Below, piece by piece: positions 37,732 to 52,309 of a stretch of DNA of 64,000 bases. A program made the translations under genes and the position numbers. This stretch comes from Azolla caroliniana (lineage: Eukaryota; Polypodiophyta), in assembly GCA_043228905.1 (NCBI GenBank), contig JBHGNT010000035.1:223327-287326 (forward strand), written 5' to 3'. The notes beneath the pieces were generated by a model. It saw only the letters and a list, made by a program, of their open reading frames with translations, ran no database searches and was not told where the DNA came from. Every line of letters begins with the position of its first letter. Position 1 is the first letter of the stretch.

Positions 37732-39960
37732 CTTGATTTTTTAATTCCATATCATAGCAAGCGTTGTTAGCTTCAATTCGCATGTTTGAACACAGAAATC
37801 CGATATCACACGAGCTAGATATGAACATTTTAATTTACCTACTTGCTCTTGTCAACTCCCACCTCAAATTTGCTAATTTCTTCATGTCGCTCGACCTGAT
37901 TTTTAAAATCTTGATTTTTTAATTCCATATCATAGCTAGCGTTGTTAGCTTCAATTCGCATGTTTGAACACAGAAATCCGATATCACACGAGCCAGATAT
38001 GAACATTTTAATTTACCTACTTGCTCTTGTCAACTCCCACCTCAAATTTGCTAATTTCTTCATGTCGCTCGACCTGATTCTTAAAATCTTTATTTTTTAA
38101 TTCCATATCATAGCTAGCGTTGTTAGCTTCGATTCGCATGTTTGAACACAGAAATCCGATATCACACGAGCCAGATATGAACATTTTAATTTACTAACGC
38201 GTTGTTCTAAACTCCCGCCTCAAATTTGCTAATTTCTTCATGTCTCTCGACGTGAGTGTGCAAATCTTGATTTTTTAATTCCATATCATAGCAAGCGTTG
38301 TTAGCTTCAATTCGCATGTTTGAACACAAAAATCCGATTTTACACGAGCCAAATATGAACATTTTAATTTACTAACGCGTTGTTCTAAACTCCCTCCTCA
38401 AATTTGCTAATTTCTTCATGTCTCTCGACCTCCGTTTGAAAATCTTGATTTTTTAATTCCATATCATAGCTAGTTTTGTTAGTTTCGATTCGCATGTTTG
38501 AACACAAAAATCCGATTTTACACGAGCCAAATATGAACATTTTAATTTACTAACGTGTTGTTCTAAACTCCCTCCTCAAATTTGCTAATTTCTTCATGTC
38601 TCTCGACGTGGGTTTCAAAATCTTGACTTTTTAATTCCATATCCTAGCAAGCGTTCTTAGCTTCGATTCGCATGTTTGAACACAGAAATCCAATATCACA
38701 GGAGCCAGATATGAACATTTTAATTTACCTACTTGCTCTTGTCAACTCCCGCCTCAAATTTGCTAATTTCTTCATGTCTCTCGACCTGAGTTTCAAAATC
38801 TTGATTTTTTAAATCCATATCATAGCTAGCGTTGTTAGCTTCGATTCGCATGTTTGAACACAAAAATCCGATATCACACGAGCCAGATATGAACATTTTA
38901 ATTTACCTACTTACTCTTGTCAACTCCTACCTCAAATTTGCTAATTTCTTCATGTCTCTCGACGTGAGTGTCCAAATCTTTATTTTTTAATTCCATATCA
39001 TAGCAAGCGTTGTTAGCTTCAATTCGCATGTTTGAACACAGAAATCCGATATCACACGAGCTAGATATGAACATTTTAATTTACCTACTTGCTCTTGTCA
39101 ACTCCCACCTCAAATTTGCTAATTTCTTCATGTCGCTCGACCTGATTTTTAAAATCTTGATTTTTTAATTCCATATCATAGCTAGCGTTGTTAGCTTCAA
39201 TTCGCATGTTTGAACACAGAAATCCGATATCACACGAGCCAGATATGAACATTTTAATTTACCTACTTGCTCTTGTCAACTCCCACCTCAAATTTGCTAA
39301 TTTCTTCATGTCGCTCGACCTGATTCTTAAAATTTTGATTTTTTAATTCCATATCATAGCTAGCGTTGTTAGCTTCGATTCGCATGTTTGAACACAAAAA
39401 TCCGATATCACACGAGCCAGATATGAACATTTTAATTTACTAACGCGTTGTTCTAAACTCCCGCCTCAAATTTGCTAATTTCTTCATGTCTCTCGACGTG
39501 AGTGTCCAAATTTTGATTTTTTAATTCCATATCATAGCAAGCGTTGTTAGCTTCAATTCGCATGTTTGAACACAGAAATCCGATATCACACGAGCCAGAT
39601 ATGAACATTTTAATTTACCTACTTGCTCTTGTCAACTCCCACCTCAAATTTGCTAATTTCTTCATGTCGCTCGACCTGAGTTTTAAAATCTTGATTTTTT
39701 AATTCCATATCATAGCTAGCGTTGTTAGCTTCAATTCGCATGTTTGAACACAGAAATCCGATATCACACGAGCCAGATATGAACATTTTAATTTACCTAG
39801 TTGCTCTTGTCAACTCCCACCTCAAATTTGCTAATTTCTTCATGTCGCTCGACCGGATTTTTAAATTCTTGATTTTTTAATTCCATCTCATAGCTAGCGT
39901 TGTTAGCTTTAATTCGCATGTTTGAACACAAAAATCCGATATCACACGAGCCAGATATGA
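37732..39960. repeat. Nineteen-monomer unit, partial copy 2
   Basis: Right-hand copy of 34.35-36.58 kb with cassette copy 6. After the CCGGATTTTTAAATTC monomer the copies part: this one continues with CTTACTC-CCTGCC, the left one with CTTGCTC-CCCACC. From here the content matches the 27.5 kb and 42.5 kb regions instead. Confidence 0.8.
38348..38703. repeat. Diverged two-monomer cassette, copy 6
   Basis: 3382 bp (19 monomers) after copy 5, with the GTGTGCAAATC marker in front and the TTAAATCCATATC monomer behind. The flanks place it in the right-hand copy of the 3382-bp duplication. Confidence 0.88.
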
Positions 39961-42389
39961 ACATTTTAATTTACCTACTTACTCTTGTCAACTCCTGCCT
40001 CAAATTTGCTAATTTCTTCATGTCTCTCGACTTGAGTGTCGAAATCTTGATTTTTTAATTCCATATCATAGCAAGCGTTGTTAGCTTCAATTCGCATGTT
40101 TGAACACAGAAATCCGATATCACACGAGCTAGATATGAACATTTTAATTTACCTACTTGCTCTTGTCAACTCCCACCTCAAATTTGCTAATTTCTTCATG
40201 TCGCTCGACCTGATTTTTAAAATCTTGATTTTTTAATTCCATATCATAGCTAGCGTTGTTAGCTTCAATTCGCATGTTTGAACATAGAAATCCGATATCA
40301 CACGAGCCAGATATGAACATTTTAATTTACCTACTTGCTCTTGTCAACTCCCACCTCCAATTTGCTAATTTCTTCATGTCGCTCGACCTGATTTTTAAAA
40401 CCTTGATTTTTTAATTCCATATCATAGCTAGCGTTGTTAGCTACGATTCGCAGGTTTGAACACAAAAATCCGATATCACACGAGCCAGATATGAACATTT
40501 TAATTTACCTACTTACTCTTGTCAACTCCTGCCTCAAATTTGCTAATTTCTTCATGTCTCTCGACTTGAGTGTCCAGATCTTGATTTTTTAATTCCATAT
40601 CATAGCAAGCGTTGTTAGCTTCAATTCGCATGTTTGAACACAGAAATACGATATCACACGAGCCAGATATGAACATTTTAATTTACCTACTTGCTCTTGT
40701 CAACTCCCACCTCAAATTTGCTAATTTCTTCATGTCGCTCGACCTGAGTTTTAAAATCTTGATTTTTTAATTCCATATCATAGCTAGCGTTGTTAGCTTC
40801 GATTCGCATGTTTGAACACAGAAATCCGATATCACACGAGCTAGATATGAACATTTTAATTTACCTACTTGCTCTTGTCAACTCCCACCTCAAATTTGCT
40901 AATTTCTTCATGTCGCTGGACCTGATTTTTAAAATCTTGATTTTTTAATTCCATATCATAGCTAGCGTTGTTAGCTTCAATTCGCATGTTTGAACACAGA
41001 AATACGATATCACACGAGCCAGATATGAACATTTTAATTTACCTACTTGCTCTTGTCAACTCCCACCTCAAATTTGCTAATTTCTTCATGTCGCTCGACC
41101 TGAGTTTTAAAATCTTGATTTTTTAATTCCATATCATAGCTAGCGTTGTTAGCTTCAATTCGCATGTTTGAACACAGAAATCCGATATCACACGAGCTAG
41201 ATATGAACATTTTAATTTACCTACTTGCTCTTGTCAACTCCCACCTCAAATTTGCTAATTTCTTCATGTCGCTGGACCTGATTTTTAAAATTTTGATTTT
41301 TTAATTCCGTATCATAGCTAGCGTAGTTAGCTTCGATTCGCATGTTTGAACACAAAAATCCGATATCACACGAGCCAGATATGAACATTTTAATTTACCT
41401 ACTTACTCTTGTCAACTCCCACCTCAAATTTGCTAATTTCTTCATGTCGCTCGACCTGATTTTTAAAATTTTGATTTTTTAATTCCATATCATAGCTAGC
41501 GTTGTTAGCTTCAATTCGCATGTTTGAACACAGAAATCCGATATCACACGAGCTAGATATGAACATTTTAATTTACCTACTTGCTCTTGTCAACTCCCAC
41601 CTCAAATTTGCTAATTTCTTCATGTCGCTGGACCTGATTTTTAAAATCTTGATTTTTTAATTCCATATCATAGCTAGCGTTGTTAGCTTCAATTCGCATG
41701 TTTGAACACAGAAATACGATATCACACGAGCCAGATATGAACATTTTAATTTACCTACTTGCTCTTGTCAACTCCCACCTCAAATTTGCTAATTTCTTCA
41801 TGTCGCTCGACCTGAGTTTTAAAATCTTGATTTTTTAATTCCATATCATAGCTAGCGTTGTTAGCTTCGATTCGCATGTTTGAACACAGAAATCCGATAT
41901 CACACGAGCCAGATATGAACATTTTAATTTACCTACTTACTCTTGTCAACTCCTACCTCAAATTTGCTAATTTCTTCATGTCTCTCGACGTGAGTGTCCA
42001 AATCTTTATTTTTTAATTCCATATCATAGCAAGCGTTGTTAGCTTCAATTCGCATGTTTGAACACAGAAATCCGATATCACACGAGCTAGATATGAACAT
42101 TTTAATTTACCTACTTGCTCTTGTCAACTCCCACCTCAAATTTGCTAATTTCTTCATGTCGCTCGACCTGATTTTTAAAATCTTGATTTTTTAATTCCAT
42201 ATCATAGCTAGCGTTGTTAGCTTCAATTCGCATGTTTGAACACAGAAATCCGATATCACACGAGCCAGATATGAACATTTTAATTTACCTACTTGCTCTT
42301 GTCAACTCTCACCTCAAATTTGCTAATTTCTTCATGTCTCTCGACGTGGGTTTCAAAATCTTGACTTTTTATTTCCATATCATAGCAAG
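39720..42389. repeat. Fifteen-monomer unit, copy 1 (2670 bp)
   Basis: About 39.72-41.41 kb recurs at 42.39-44.08 kb. Markers 2670 bp apart are CCGG (39853 and 42523), CCTCCAATTTGC (40356 and 43026) and CCGTATC (41307 and 43977). The same 15-monomer interval separates CCTCCAATTTGC monomers at 18819-21489 and 28074-30744. Confidence 0.8.
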
Positions 42390-44350
42390 CGTTGTTAGCT
42401 TCAATTCGCATGTTTGAACACAGAAATCCGATATCACACGAGCCAGATATGAACATTTTAATTTACCTAGTTGCTCTTGTCAACTCCCACCTCAAATTTG
42501 CTAATTTCTTCATGTCGCTCGACCGGATTTTTAAATTCTTGATTTTTTAATTCCATCTCATAGCTAGCGTTGTTAGCTTTAATTCGCATGTTTGAACACA
42601 AAAATCCGATATCACACGAGCCAGATATGAACATTTTAATTTACCTACTTACTCTTGTCAACTCCTGCCTCAAATTTGCTAATTTCTTCATGTCTCTCGA
42701 CTTGAGTGTCGAAATCTTGATTTTTTAATTCCATATCATAGCAAGCGTTGTTAGCTTCAATTCGCATGTTTGAACACAGAAATCCGATATCACACGAGCT
42801 AGATATGAACATTTTAATTTACCTACTTGCTCTTGTCAACTCCCACCTCAAATTTGCTAATTTCTTCATGTCGCTCGACCTGATTTTTAAAATCTTGATT
42901 TTTTAATTCCATATCATAGCTAGCGTTGTTAGCTTCAATTCGCATGTTTGAACATAGAAATCCGATATCACACGAGCCAGATATGAACATTTTAATTTAC
43001 CTACTTGCTCTTGTCAACTCCCACCTCCAATTTGCTAATTTCTTCATGTCGCTCGACCTGATTTTTAAAACCTTGATTTTTTAATTCCATATCATAGCTA
43101 GCGTTGTTAGCTACGATTCGCAGGTTTGAACACAAAAATCCGATATCACACGAGCCAGATATGAACATTTTAATTTACCTACTTACTCTTGTCAACTCCT
43201 GCCTCAAATTTGCTAATTTCTTCATGTCTCTCGACTTGAGTGTCCAGATCTTGATTTTTTAATTCCATATCATAGCAAGCGTTGTTAGCTTCAATTCGCA
43301 TGTTTGAACACAGAAATACGATATCACACGAGCCAGATATGAACATTTTAATTTACCTACTTGCTCTTGTCAACTCCCACCTCAAATTTGCTAATTTCTT
43401 CATGTCGCTCGACCTGAGTTTTAAAATCTTGATTTTTTAATTCCATATCATAGCTAGCGTTGTTAGCTTCGATTCGCATGTTTGAACACAGAAATCCGAT
43501 ATCACACGAGCTAGATATGAACATTTTAATTTACCTACTTGCTCTTGTCAACTCCCACCTCAAATTTGCTAATTTCTTCATGTCGCTGGACCTGATATTT
43601 AAAATCTTGATTTTTTAATTCCATATCATAGCTAGCGTTGTTAGCTTCAATTCGCATGTTTGAACACAGAAATACGATATCACACGAGCCAGATATGAAC
43701 ATTTTAATTTACCTACTTGCTCTTGTCAACTCCCACCTCAAATTTGCTAATTTCTTCATGTCGCTCGACCTGAGTTTTAAAATCTTGATTTTTTAATTCC
43801 ATATCATAGCTAGCGTTGTTAGCTTCAATTCGCATGTTTGAACACAGAAATCCGATATCACACGAGCTAGATATGAACATTTTAATTTACCTACTTGCTC
43901 TTGTCAACTCCCACCTCAAATTTGCTAATTTCTTCATGTCGCTGGACCTGATTTTTAAAATTTTGATTTTTTAATTCCGTATCATAGCTAGCGTAGTTAG
44001 CTTCGATTCGCATGTTTGAACACAAAAATCCGATATCACACGAGCCAGATATGAACATTTTAATTTACCTACTTACTCTTGTCAACTCCTACCTCAAATT
44101 TGCTAATTTCTTCATGTCTCTCGACGTGAGTGTCCAAATCTTTATTTTTTAATTCCATATCATAGCAAGCGTTGTTAGCTTCAATTCGCATGTTTGAACA
44201 CAGAAATCCGATATCACACGAGCTAGATATGAACATTTTAATTTACCTACTTGCTCTTGTCAACTCCCACCTCAAATTTGCTAATTTCTTCATGTCGCTG
44301 GACCTGATTTTTAAAATTTTGATTTTTTAATTCCGTATCATAGCTAGCGT
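42390..44350. repeat. Fifteen-monomer unit, partial copy 2, with local dimer duplication
   Basis: Second copy, also the third member of the long block (18.0 and 27.3 kb). A pair of monomers is duplicated at its end: CCGTATCATAGCTAGCGTAG at 43977 and 44333, exactly 356 bp apart, with identical following class 2 monomers. Private GATATTTAAAATC near 43595. Confidence 0.82.
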
Positions 44351-47300
44351 AGTTAGCTTCGATTCGCATGTTTGAACACAAAAATCCGATATCACACGAG
44401 CCAGATATGAACATTTTAATTTACCTACTTACTCTTGTCAACTCCTACCTCAAATTTGCTAATTTCTTCATGTCTCTCGACGTGAGTGTCCAAATCTTTA
44501 TTTTTTAATTCCATATCATAGCAAGCGTTGTTAGCTTCAATTCGCATGTTTGAACACAGAAATCCGATATCACACGAGCTAGATATGAACATTTTAATTT
44601 ACCTACTTGCTCTTGTCAACTCCCACCTCAAATTTGCTAATTTCTTCATGTCGCTCGACCTGATTTTTAAAATCTTGATTTTTTAATTCCATATCATAGC
44701 TAGCGTTGTTAGCTTCAATTCGCATGTTTGAACACAGAAATCCGATATCACACGAGCCAGATATGAACATTTTAATTTACCTACTTGCTCTTGTCAACTC
44801 CCACCTCAAATTTGCTAATTTCTTCATGTCGCTCGACCTGATTCTTAAAATTTTGATTTTTTAATTCCATATCATAGCTAGCGTTGTTAGCTTCGATTCG
44901 CATGTTTGAACACAAAAATCCGATATCACACGAGCCAGATATGAACATTTTAATTTACCTACTTGCTCTTGTCAACTCCCACCTCAAATTTGCTAATTTC
45001 TTCATGTCGCTGGACCTGATTTTTAAAATCTTGATTTTTTAATTCCATATCATAGCTAGCGTTGTTAGCTTCAATTCGCATGTTTGAACACAGAAATACG
45101 ATATCACACGAGCCAGATATGAACATTTTAATTTACCTACTTGCTCTTGTCAACTCCCACCTCAAATTTGCTAATTTCTTCATGTCGCTGGACCTGATTT
45201 TTAAAATTTTGATTTTTTAATTCCATATCATAGCTAGCGTTGTTAGCTTCGATTCGCATGTTTGAACACAAAAATCCGATATCACACGAGCCAGATATGA
45301 ACATTTTAATTTACCTACTTACTCTTGTCAACTCCTACCTCAAATTTGCTAATTTCTTCATGTCTCTCGACGTGAGTGTCCAAATCTTTATTTTTTAATT
45401 CCATATCATAGCAAGCGTTGTTAGCTTCAATTCGCATGTTTGAACACAGAAATCCGATATCACACGAGCCAGATATGAACATTTTAATTTACCTACTTGC
45501 TCTTGTCAACTCCCACCTCAAATTTGCTAATTTCTTCATGTCGCTCGACCTGATTCTTAAAATTTTGATTTTTTAATTCCATATCATAGCTAGCGTTGTT
45601 AGCTTCGATTCGCATGTTTGAACACAAAAATCCGATATCACACGAGCCAGATATGAACATTTTAATTTACTAACGCGTTGTTCTAAACTCCCGCCTCAAA
45701 TTTGCTAATTTCTTCATGTCTCTCGACGTGAGTGTCCAAATTTTGATTTTTTAATTCCATATCATAGCAAGCGTTGTTAGCTTCAATTCGCATGTTTGAA
45801 CACAGAAATCCGATATCACACGAGCCAGATATGAACATTTTAATTTACCTACTTGCTCTTGTCAACTCCCACCTCAAATTTGCTAATTTCTTCATGTCGC
45901 TCGACCTGATTTTTAAAATCTTGATTTTTTAATTCCATATCATAGCTAGCGTTGTTAGCTTCAATTCGCATGTTTGAACACAGAAATCCGATATCACACG
46001 AGCCAGATATGAACATTTTAATTTACCTACTTGCTCTTGTCAACTCCCACCTCAAATTTGCTAATTTCTTCATGTCGCTCGACCTGATTCTTAAAATTTT
46101 GATTTTTTAATTCCATATGATAGCTAGCGTTGTTAGCTTCGATTCGCATGTTTGAACACAAAAATCCGATATCACACGAGCCAGATATGAACATTTTAAT
46201 TTACTAACGCGTTGTTCTAAACTCCCGCCTCAAATTTGCTAATTTCTTCATGTCTCTCGACGTGAGTGTCCAAATTTTGATTTTTTAATTCCATATCATA
46301 GCAAGCGTTGTTAGCTTCAATTCGCATGTTTGAACACAGAAATCCGATATCACACGAGCCAGATATGAACATTTTAATTTACCTACTTGCTCTTGTCAAC
46401 TCCCACCTCAAATTTGCTAATTTCTTCATGTCGCTCGACCTGATTCTTAAAATCTTTATTTTTTAATTCCATATCATAGCTAGCGTTGTTAGCTTCGATT
46501 CGCATGTTTGAACACAAAAATCCGATATCACACGAGCCAGATATGAACATTTTAATTTACTAACGCGTTGTTCTAAACTCCCGCCTCAAATTTGCTAATT
46601 TCTTCATGTCTCTCGACGTGAGTGTCCAAATTTTGATTTTTTAATTCCATATCATAGCAAGCGTTGTTAGCTTCAATTCGCATATTTGAACACAGAAATC
46701 CGATATCACACGAGCCAGATATGAACATTTTAATTTACCTACTTGCTCTTGTCAACTCCCACCTCAAATTTGCTAATTTCTTCATGTCGCTCGACCTGAT
46801 TTTTAAAATCTTGATTTTTTAATTCCATATCATAGCTAGCGTTGTTAGCTTCAATTCGCATGTTTGAACACAGAAATCCGATATCACACGAGCCAGATAT
46901 GAACATTTTAATTTACCTACTTGCTCTTGTCAACTCCCACCTCAAATTTGCTAATTTCTTCATGTCGCTCGACCTGATTTTTAAAATTTTGATTTTTTAA
47001 TTCCATATCATAGCTAGCGTTGTTAGCTTCAATTCGCATGTTTGAACACAGAAATCCGATATCACACGAGCCAGATATGAACATTTTAATTTACCTACTT
47101 GCTCTTGTCAACTCCCACCTCAAATTTGCTAATTTCTTCATGTCGCTCGACCTGAGTTTTAAAATCTTGATTTTTTAATTCCATATCATAGCTAGCGTTG
47201 TTAGCTTCAATTCGCATGTTTGAACACAGAAATCCGATATCACACGAGCTAGATATGAACATTTTAATTTACCTACTTGCTCTTGTCAACTCCCACCTCA

Positions 47301-50300
47301 AATTTGCTAATTTCTTCATGTCGCTGGACCTGATTTTTAAAATTTTGATTTTTTAATTCCATATCATAGCTAGCGTTGTTAGCTTCAATTCGCATGTTTG
47401 AACACAGAAATCCGATATCACACGAGCCAGATATGAACATTTTAATTTACCTACTTGCTCTTGTCAACTCCCACCTCAAATTTGCTAATTTCTTCATGTC
47501 GCTGGACCTGATTTTTAAAATCTTGATTTTTTAATTCCATATCATAGCTAGCGTTGTTAGCTTCAATTCGCATGTTTGAACACAGAAATCCGATATCACA
47601 CGAGCTAGATATGAACATTTTAATTTACCTACTTGCTCTTGTCAACTCCCACCTCAAATTTGCTAATTTCTTCATGTCGCTGGACCTGATTTTTAAAATT
47701 TTGATTTTTTAATTCCATATCATAGCTAGCGTTGTTAGCTTCGATTCGCATGTTTGAACACAAAAATCCGATATCACACGAGCCAGATATGAACATTTTA
47801 ATTTACCTACTTACTCTTGTCAACTCCTACCTCAAATTTGCTAATTTCTTCATGTCTCTCGACGTGAGTGTCCAAATCTTTATTTTTTAATTCCATATCA
47901 TAGCAAGCGTTGTTAGCTTCAATTCGCATGTTTGAACACAGAAATCCGATATCACACGAGCTAGATATGAACATTTTAATTTACCTACTTGCTCTTGTCA
48001 ACTCCCACCTCAAATTTGCTAATTTCTTCATGTCGCTCGACCTGATTCTTAAAATTTTGATTTTTTAATTCCATATCATAGCTAGCGTTGTTAGCTTCGA
48101 TTCGCATGTTTGAACACAAAAATCCGATATCACACGAGCCAGATATGAACATTTTAATTTACTAACGCGTTGTTCTAAACTCCCGCCTCAAATTTGCTAA
48201 TTTCTTCATGTCTCTCGACGTGAGTGTCCAAATTTTGATTTTTTAATTCCATATCATAGCAAGCGTTGTTAGCTTCAATTCGCATGTTTGAACACAGAAA
48301 TCCGATATCACACGAGCCAGATATGAACATTTTAATTTACCTACTTGCTCTTGTCAACTCCCACCTCAAATTTGCTAATTTCTTCATGTCGCTCGACCTG
48401 ATTCTTAAAATTTTGATTTTTTAATTCCATATCATAGCTAGCGTTGTTAGCTTCGATTCGCATGTTTGAACACAAAAATCCGATATCACACGAGCCAGAT
48501 ATGAACATTTTAATTTACTAACGCGTTGTTCTAAACTCCCGCCTCAAATTTGCTAATTTCTTCATGTCTCTCGACGTGAGTGTCCAAATTTTGATTTTTT
48601 AATTCCATATCATAGCAAGCGTTGTTAGCTTCAATTCGCATGTTTGAACACAGAAATCCGATATCACACGAGCCAGATATGAACATTTTAATTTACCTAC
48701 TTGCTCTTGTCAACTCCCACCTCAAATTTGCTAATTTCTTCATGTCGCTCGACCTGATTTTTAAAATCTTGATTTTTTAATTCCATATCATAGCTAGCGT
48801 TGTTAGCTTCAATTCGCATGTTTGAACACAGAAATCCGATATCACACGAGCCAGATATGAACATTTTAATTTACCTACTTGCTCTTGTCAACTCCCACCT
48901 CAAATTTGCTAATTTCTTCATGTCGCTCGACCTGATTCTTAAAATTTTGATTTTTTAATTCCATATCATAGCTAGCGTTGTTAGCTTCGATTCGCATGTT
49001 TGAACACAAAAATCCGATATCACACGAGCCAGATATGAACATTTTAATTTACTAACGCGTTGTTCTAAACTCCCGCCTCAAATTTGCTAATTTCTTCATG
49101 TCTCTCGACGTGAGTGTCCAAATTTTGATTTTTTAATTCCATATCATAGCAAGCGTTGTTAGCTTCAATTCGCATGTTTGAACACAGAAATCCGATATCA
49201 CACGAGCCAGATATGAACATTTTAATTTACCTACTTGCTCTTGTCAACTCCCACCTCAAATTTGCTAATTTCTTCATGTCGCTCGACCTGAGTTTTAAAA
49301 TCTTGATTTTTTAATTCCATATCATAGCTAGCGTTGTTAGCTTCGATTCGCATGTTTGAACACAGAAATCCGATATCACACGAGCCAGATATGAACATTT
49401 TAATTTACCTACTTGCTCTTGTCAACTCCCACCTCAAATTTGCTAATTTCTTCATGTCGCTCGACCTGATTTTTAAAATTTTGATTTTTTAATTCCATAT
49501 CATAGCTAGCGTTGTTAGCTTCAATTCGCATGTTTGAACACAGAAATCCGATATCACACGAGCCAGATATGAACATTTTAATTTACCTACTTGCTCTTGT
49601 CAACTCCCACCTCAAATTTGCTAATTTCTTCATGTCGCTCGACCTGATTTTTAAAATTTTGATTTTTTAATTCCATATCATAGCTAGCGTTGTTAGCTTC
49701 GATTCGCATGTTTGAACACAAAAATCCGATATCACACGAGCCAGATATGAACATTTTAATTTACTAACGCGTTGTTCTAAACTCCCGCCTCAAATTTGCT
49801 AATTTCTTCATGTCTCTCGACGTGAGTGTCCAAATTTTGATTTTTTAATTCCATATCATAGCAAGCGTTGTTAGCTTCAATTCGCATGTTTGAACACAGA
49901 AATCCGATATCACACGAGCCAGATATGAACATTTTAATTTACCTACTTGCTCTTGTCAACTCCCACCTCAAATTTGCTAATTTCTTCATGTCGCTCGACC
50001 TGAGTTTTAAAATCTTGATTTTTTAATTCCATATCATAGCTAGCGTTGTTAGCTTCCATTCGCATGTTTGAACACAGAAATCCGATATCACACGAGCCAG
50101 ATATGAACATTTTAATTTACCTACTTGCTCTTGTCAACTCCCACCTCAAATTTGCTAATTTCTTCATGTCGCTCGACCTGATTTTTAAAATTTTGATTTT
50201 TTAATTCCATATCATAGCAAGCGTTGTTAGCTTCAATTCGCATGTTTGAACACAGAAATCCGATATCACACGAGCTAGATATGAACATTTTAATTTACCT

Positions 50301-51163
50301 ACTTGCTCTTGTCAACTCCCACCTCAAATTTGCTAATTTCTTCATGTCGCTCGACCTGATTCTTAAAATTTTGATTTTTTAATTCCATATCATAGCTAGC
50401 GTTGTTAGCTTCGATTCGCATGTTTGAACACAAAAATCCGATATCACACGAGCCAGATATGAACATTTTAATTTACTAACGCGTTGTTCTAAACTCCCGC
50501 CTCAAATTTGCTAATTTCTTCATGTCTCTCGACGTGAGTGTCCAAATTTTGATTTTTTAATTCCATATCATAGCAAGCGTTGTTAGCTTCAATTCGCATG
50601 TTTGAACACAGAAATCCGATATCACACGAGCCAGATATGAACATTTTAATTTACCTACTTGCTCTTGTCAACTCCCACCTCAAATTTGCTAATTTCTTCA
50701 TGTCGCTCGACCTGAGTTTTAAAATCTTGATTTTTTAATTCCATATCATAGCTAGCGTTGTTAGCTTCGATTCGCATGTTTGAACACAGAAATCCGATAT
50801 CACACGAGCCAGATATGAACATTTTAATTTACCTACTTGCTCTTGTCAACTCCCACCTCAAATTTGCTAATTTCTTCATGTCGCTCGACCTGATTTTTAA
50901 AATTTTGATTTTTTAATTCCATATCATAGCTAGCGTTGTTAGCTTCAATTCGCATGTTTGAACACAGAAATCCGATATCACACGAGCCAGATATGAACAT
51001 TTTAATTTACCTACTTGCTCTTGTCAACTCCCACCTCAAATTTGCTAATTTCTTCATGTCGCTCGACCTGATTTTTAAAATTTTGATTTTTTAATTCCAT
51101 ATCATAGCTAGCGTTGTTAGCTTCGATTCGCATGTTTGAACACAGAAATCCGATATCACACGA
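44351..51163. repeat. Short-period mosaic of class 1 and CTAACGCG monomers
   Basis: Monomers of the CTAACGCG type start at 45646, 46180, 46536, 48138, 48494, 49028, 49740 and 50452, spaced 3, 2, 9, 2, 3, 4 and 4 monomers. Between them are homogeneous class 1 monomers (GATTTTTAAAATTTTG, GATTCTTAAAATTTTG, GAGTTTTAAAATC). The GCTGGACC types stop near 47.7 kb. Private variants: CCATATGATAGC near 46118 and CGCATATTTGAAC near 46680. No long higher-order period, all 178 bp. Confidence 0.8.
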
Positions 51164-52309
51164 GCCAGATATGAACATTTTAATTTACCTACTTGCTCTT
51201 GTCAACTCCCACCTCAAATTTGCTAATTTCTTCATGTCGCTCGACCTGATTTTTAAAATTTTGATTTTTTAATTCCATATCATAGCTAGCGTTGTTAGCT
51301 TCGATTCGCACGTTTGAACACAAAAATCCGATATCACACGAGCCAGATATGAACATTTTAATTTACCTACTTACTCTTGTCAACTCCTGCCTCAAATTTG
51401 CTAATTTCTTCATGTCTCTCGACGTGAGTGTTCAAATCTTGATTTTTTAATTCCATATCATAGCAAGCGTTGTTAGCTTCAATTCGCATGTTTGAACACC
51501 GAAATCCGATATCACACGAGCCAGATATGAACATTTTAATTTACCTACTTGCTCTTGTCAACTCCCACCTCAAATTTGCTAATTTCTTCATGTTGTTCGA
51601 CCTGATTTTTAAAACCTTGATTTTTTAATTCCATATCATAGCTAGCGTTGTTAGCTTCGATTCGCATGTTTGAACACAAAAATCCGATATCACACGAGCC
51701 AGATATGAACATTTTAATTTACCTACTTACTCTTGTCAACTCCTGCCTCAAATTAATTCCATATCATAGCTAGCGTTGATAGCTTCAATTCGCATGTTTG
51801 AACACAGAAATCCGATATCACACGAGCCAGATATGAACATTTTAATTTACCTACTTGCTCTTGTCAACTCCCACCTCAAATTTGCTAATTTCTTCATGTC
51901 GCTCGACCTGAGTTTTAAAATATTGATTTTTTAATTCCATATCATAGCTAGCGTTGTTAGCTTCGATTCGCATGTTTGAACACAAAAATCCGATATCACA
52001 CGAGCCAGATATGAACATTTTAATTTACCTACTTACTCTTGTCAACTCCTGCCTCAAATTAATTCCATATCATAGCAAGCGTTGTTAGCTTCAATTCGCA
52101 TGTTTGAACACAGAAATCCGATATCACACGAGCCAGATATGAACATTTTAATTTACCTACTTGCTCTTGTCAACTCCCACCTCAAATTTGCTAATTTCTT
52201 CATGTCGCTCGACCTGAGTTTTAAAATATTGATTTTTTAATTCCATATCATAGCTAGCGTTGTTAGCTTCAATTCGCATGTTTGAACACAGAAATCCGAT
52301 ATCACACGA
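51164..52309. repeat. 1146-bp seven-monomer unit, first copy (A1)
   Basis: Monomer lengths are 178, 178, 178, 128, 178, 128, 178. Monomer 1 ends CGCACGTTTG; 2 is CTTACTC, GTGAGTGTTC and ACACCG; 3 is TGTTGTTCGACC and AAAACC; 4 is short (51698) with GTTGATAGC; 5 has AAAATATTG; 6 is short (52004) with AGCAAGCG; 7 has AAAATATTG. Monomer 7 is of the B kind while 1 and 3 are of the A kind, so this copy looks like an A/B hybrid. Confidence 0.88.
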
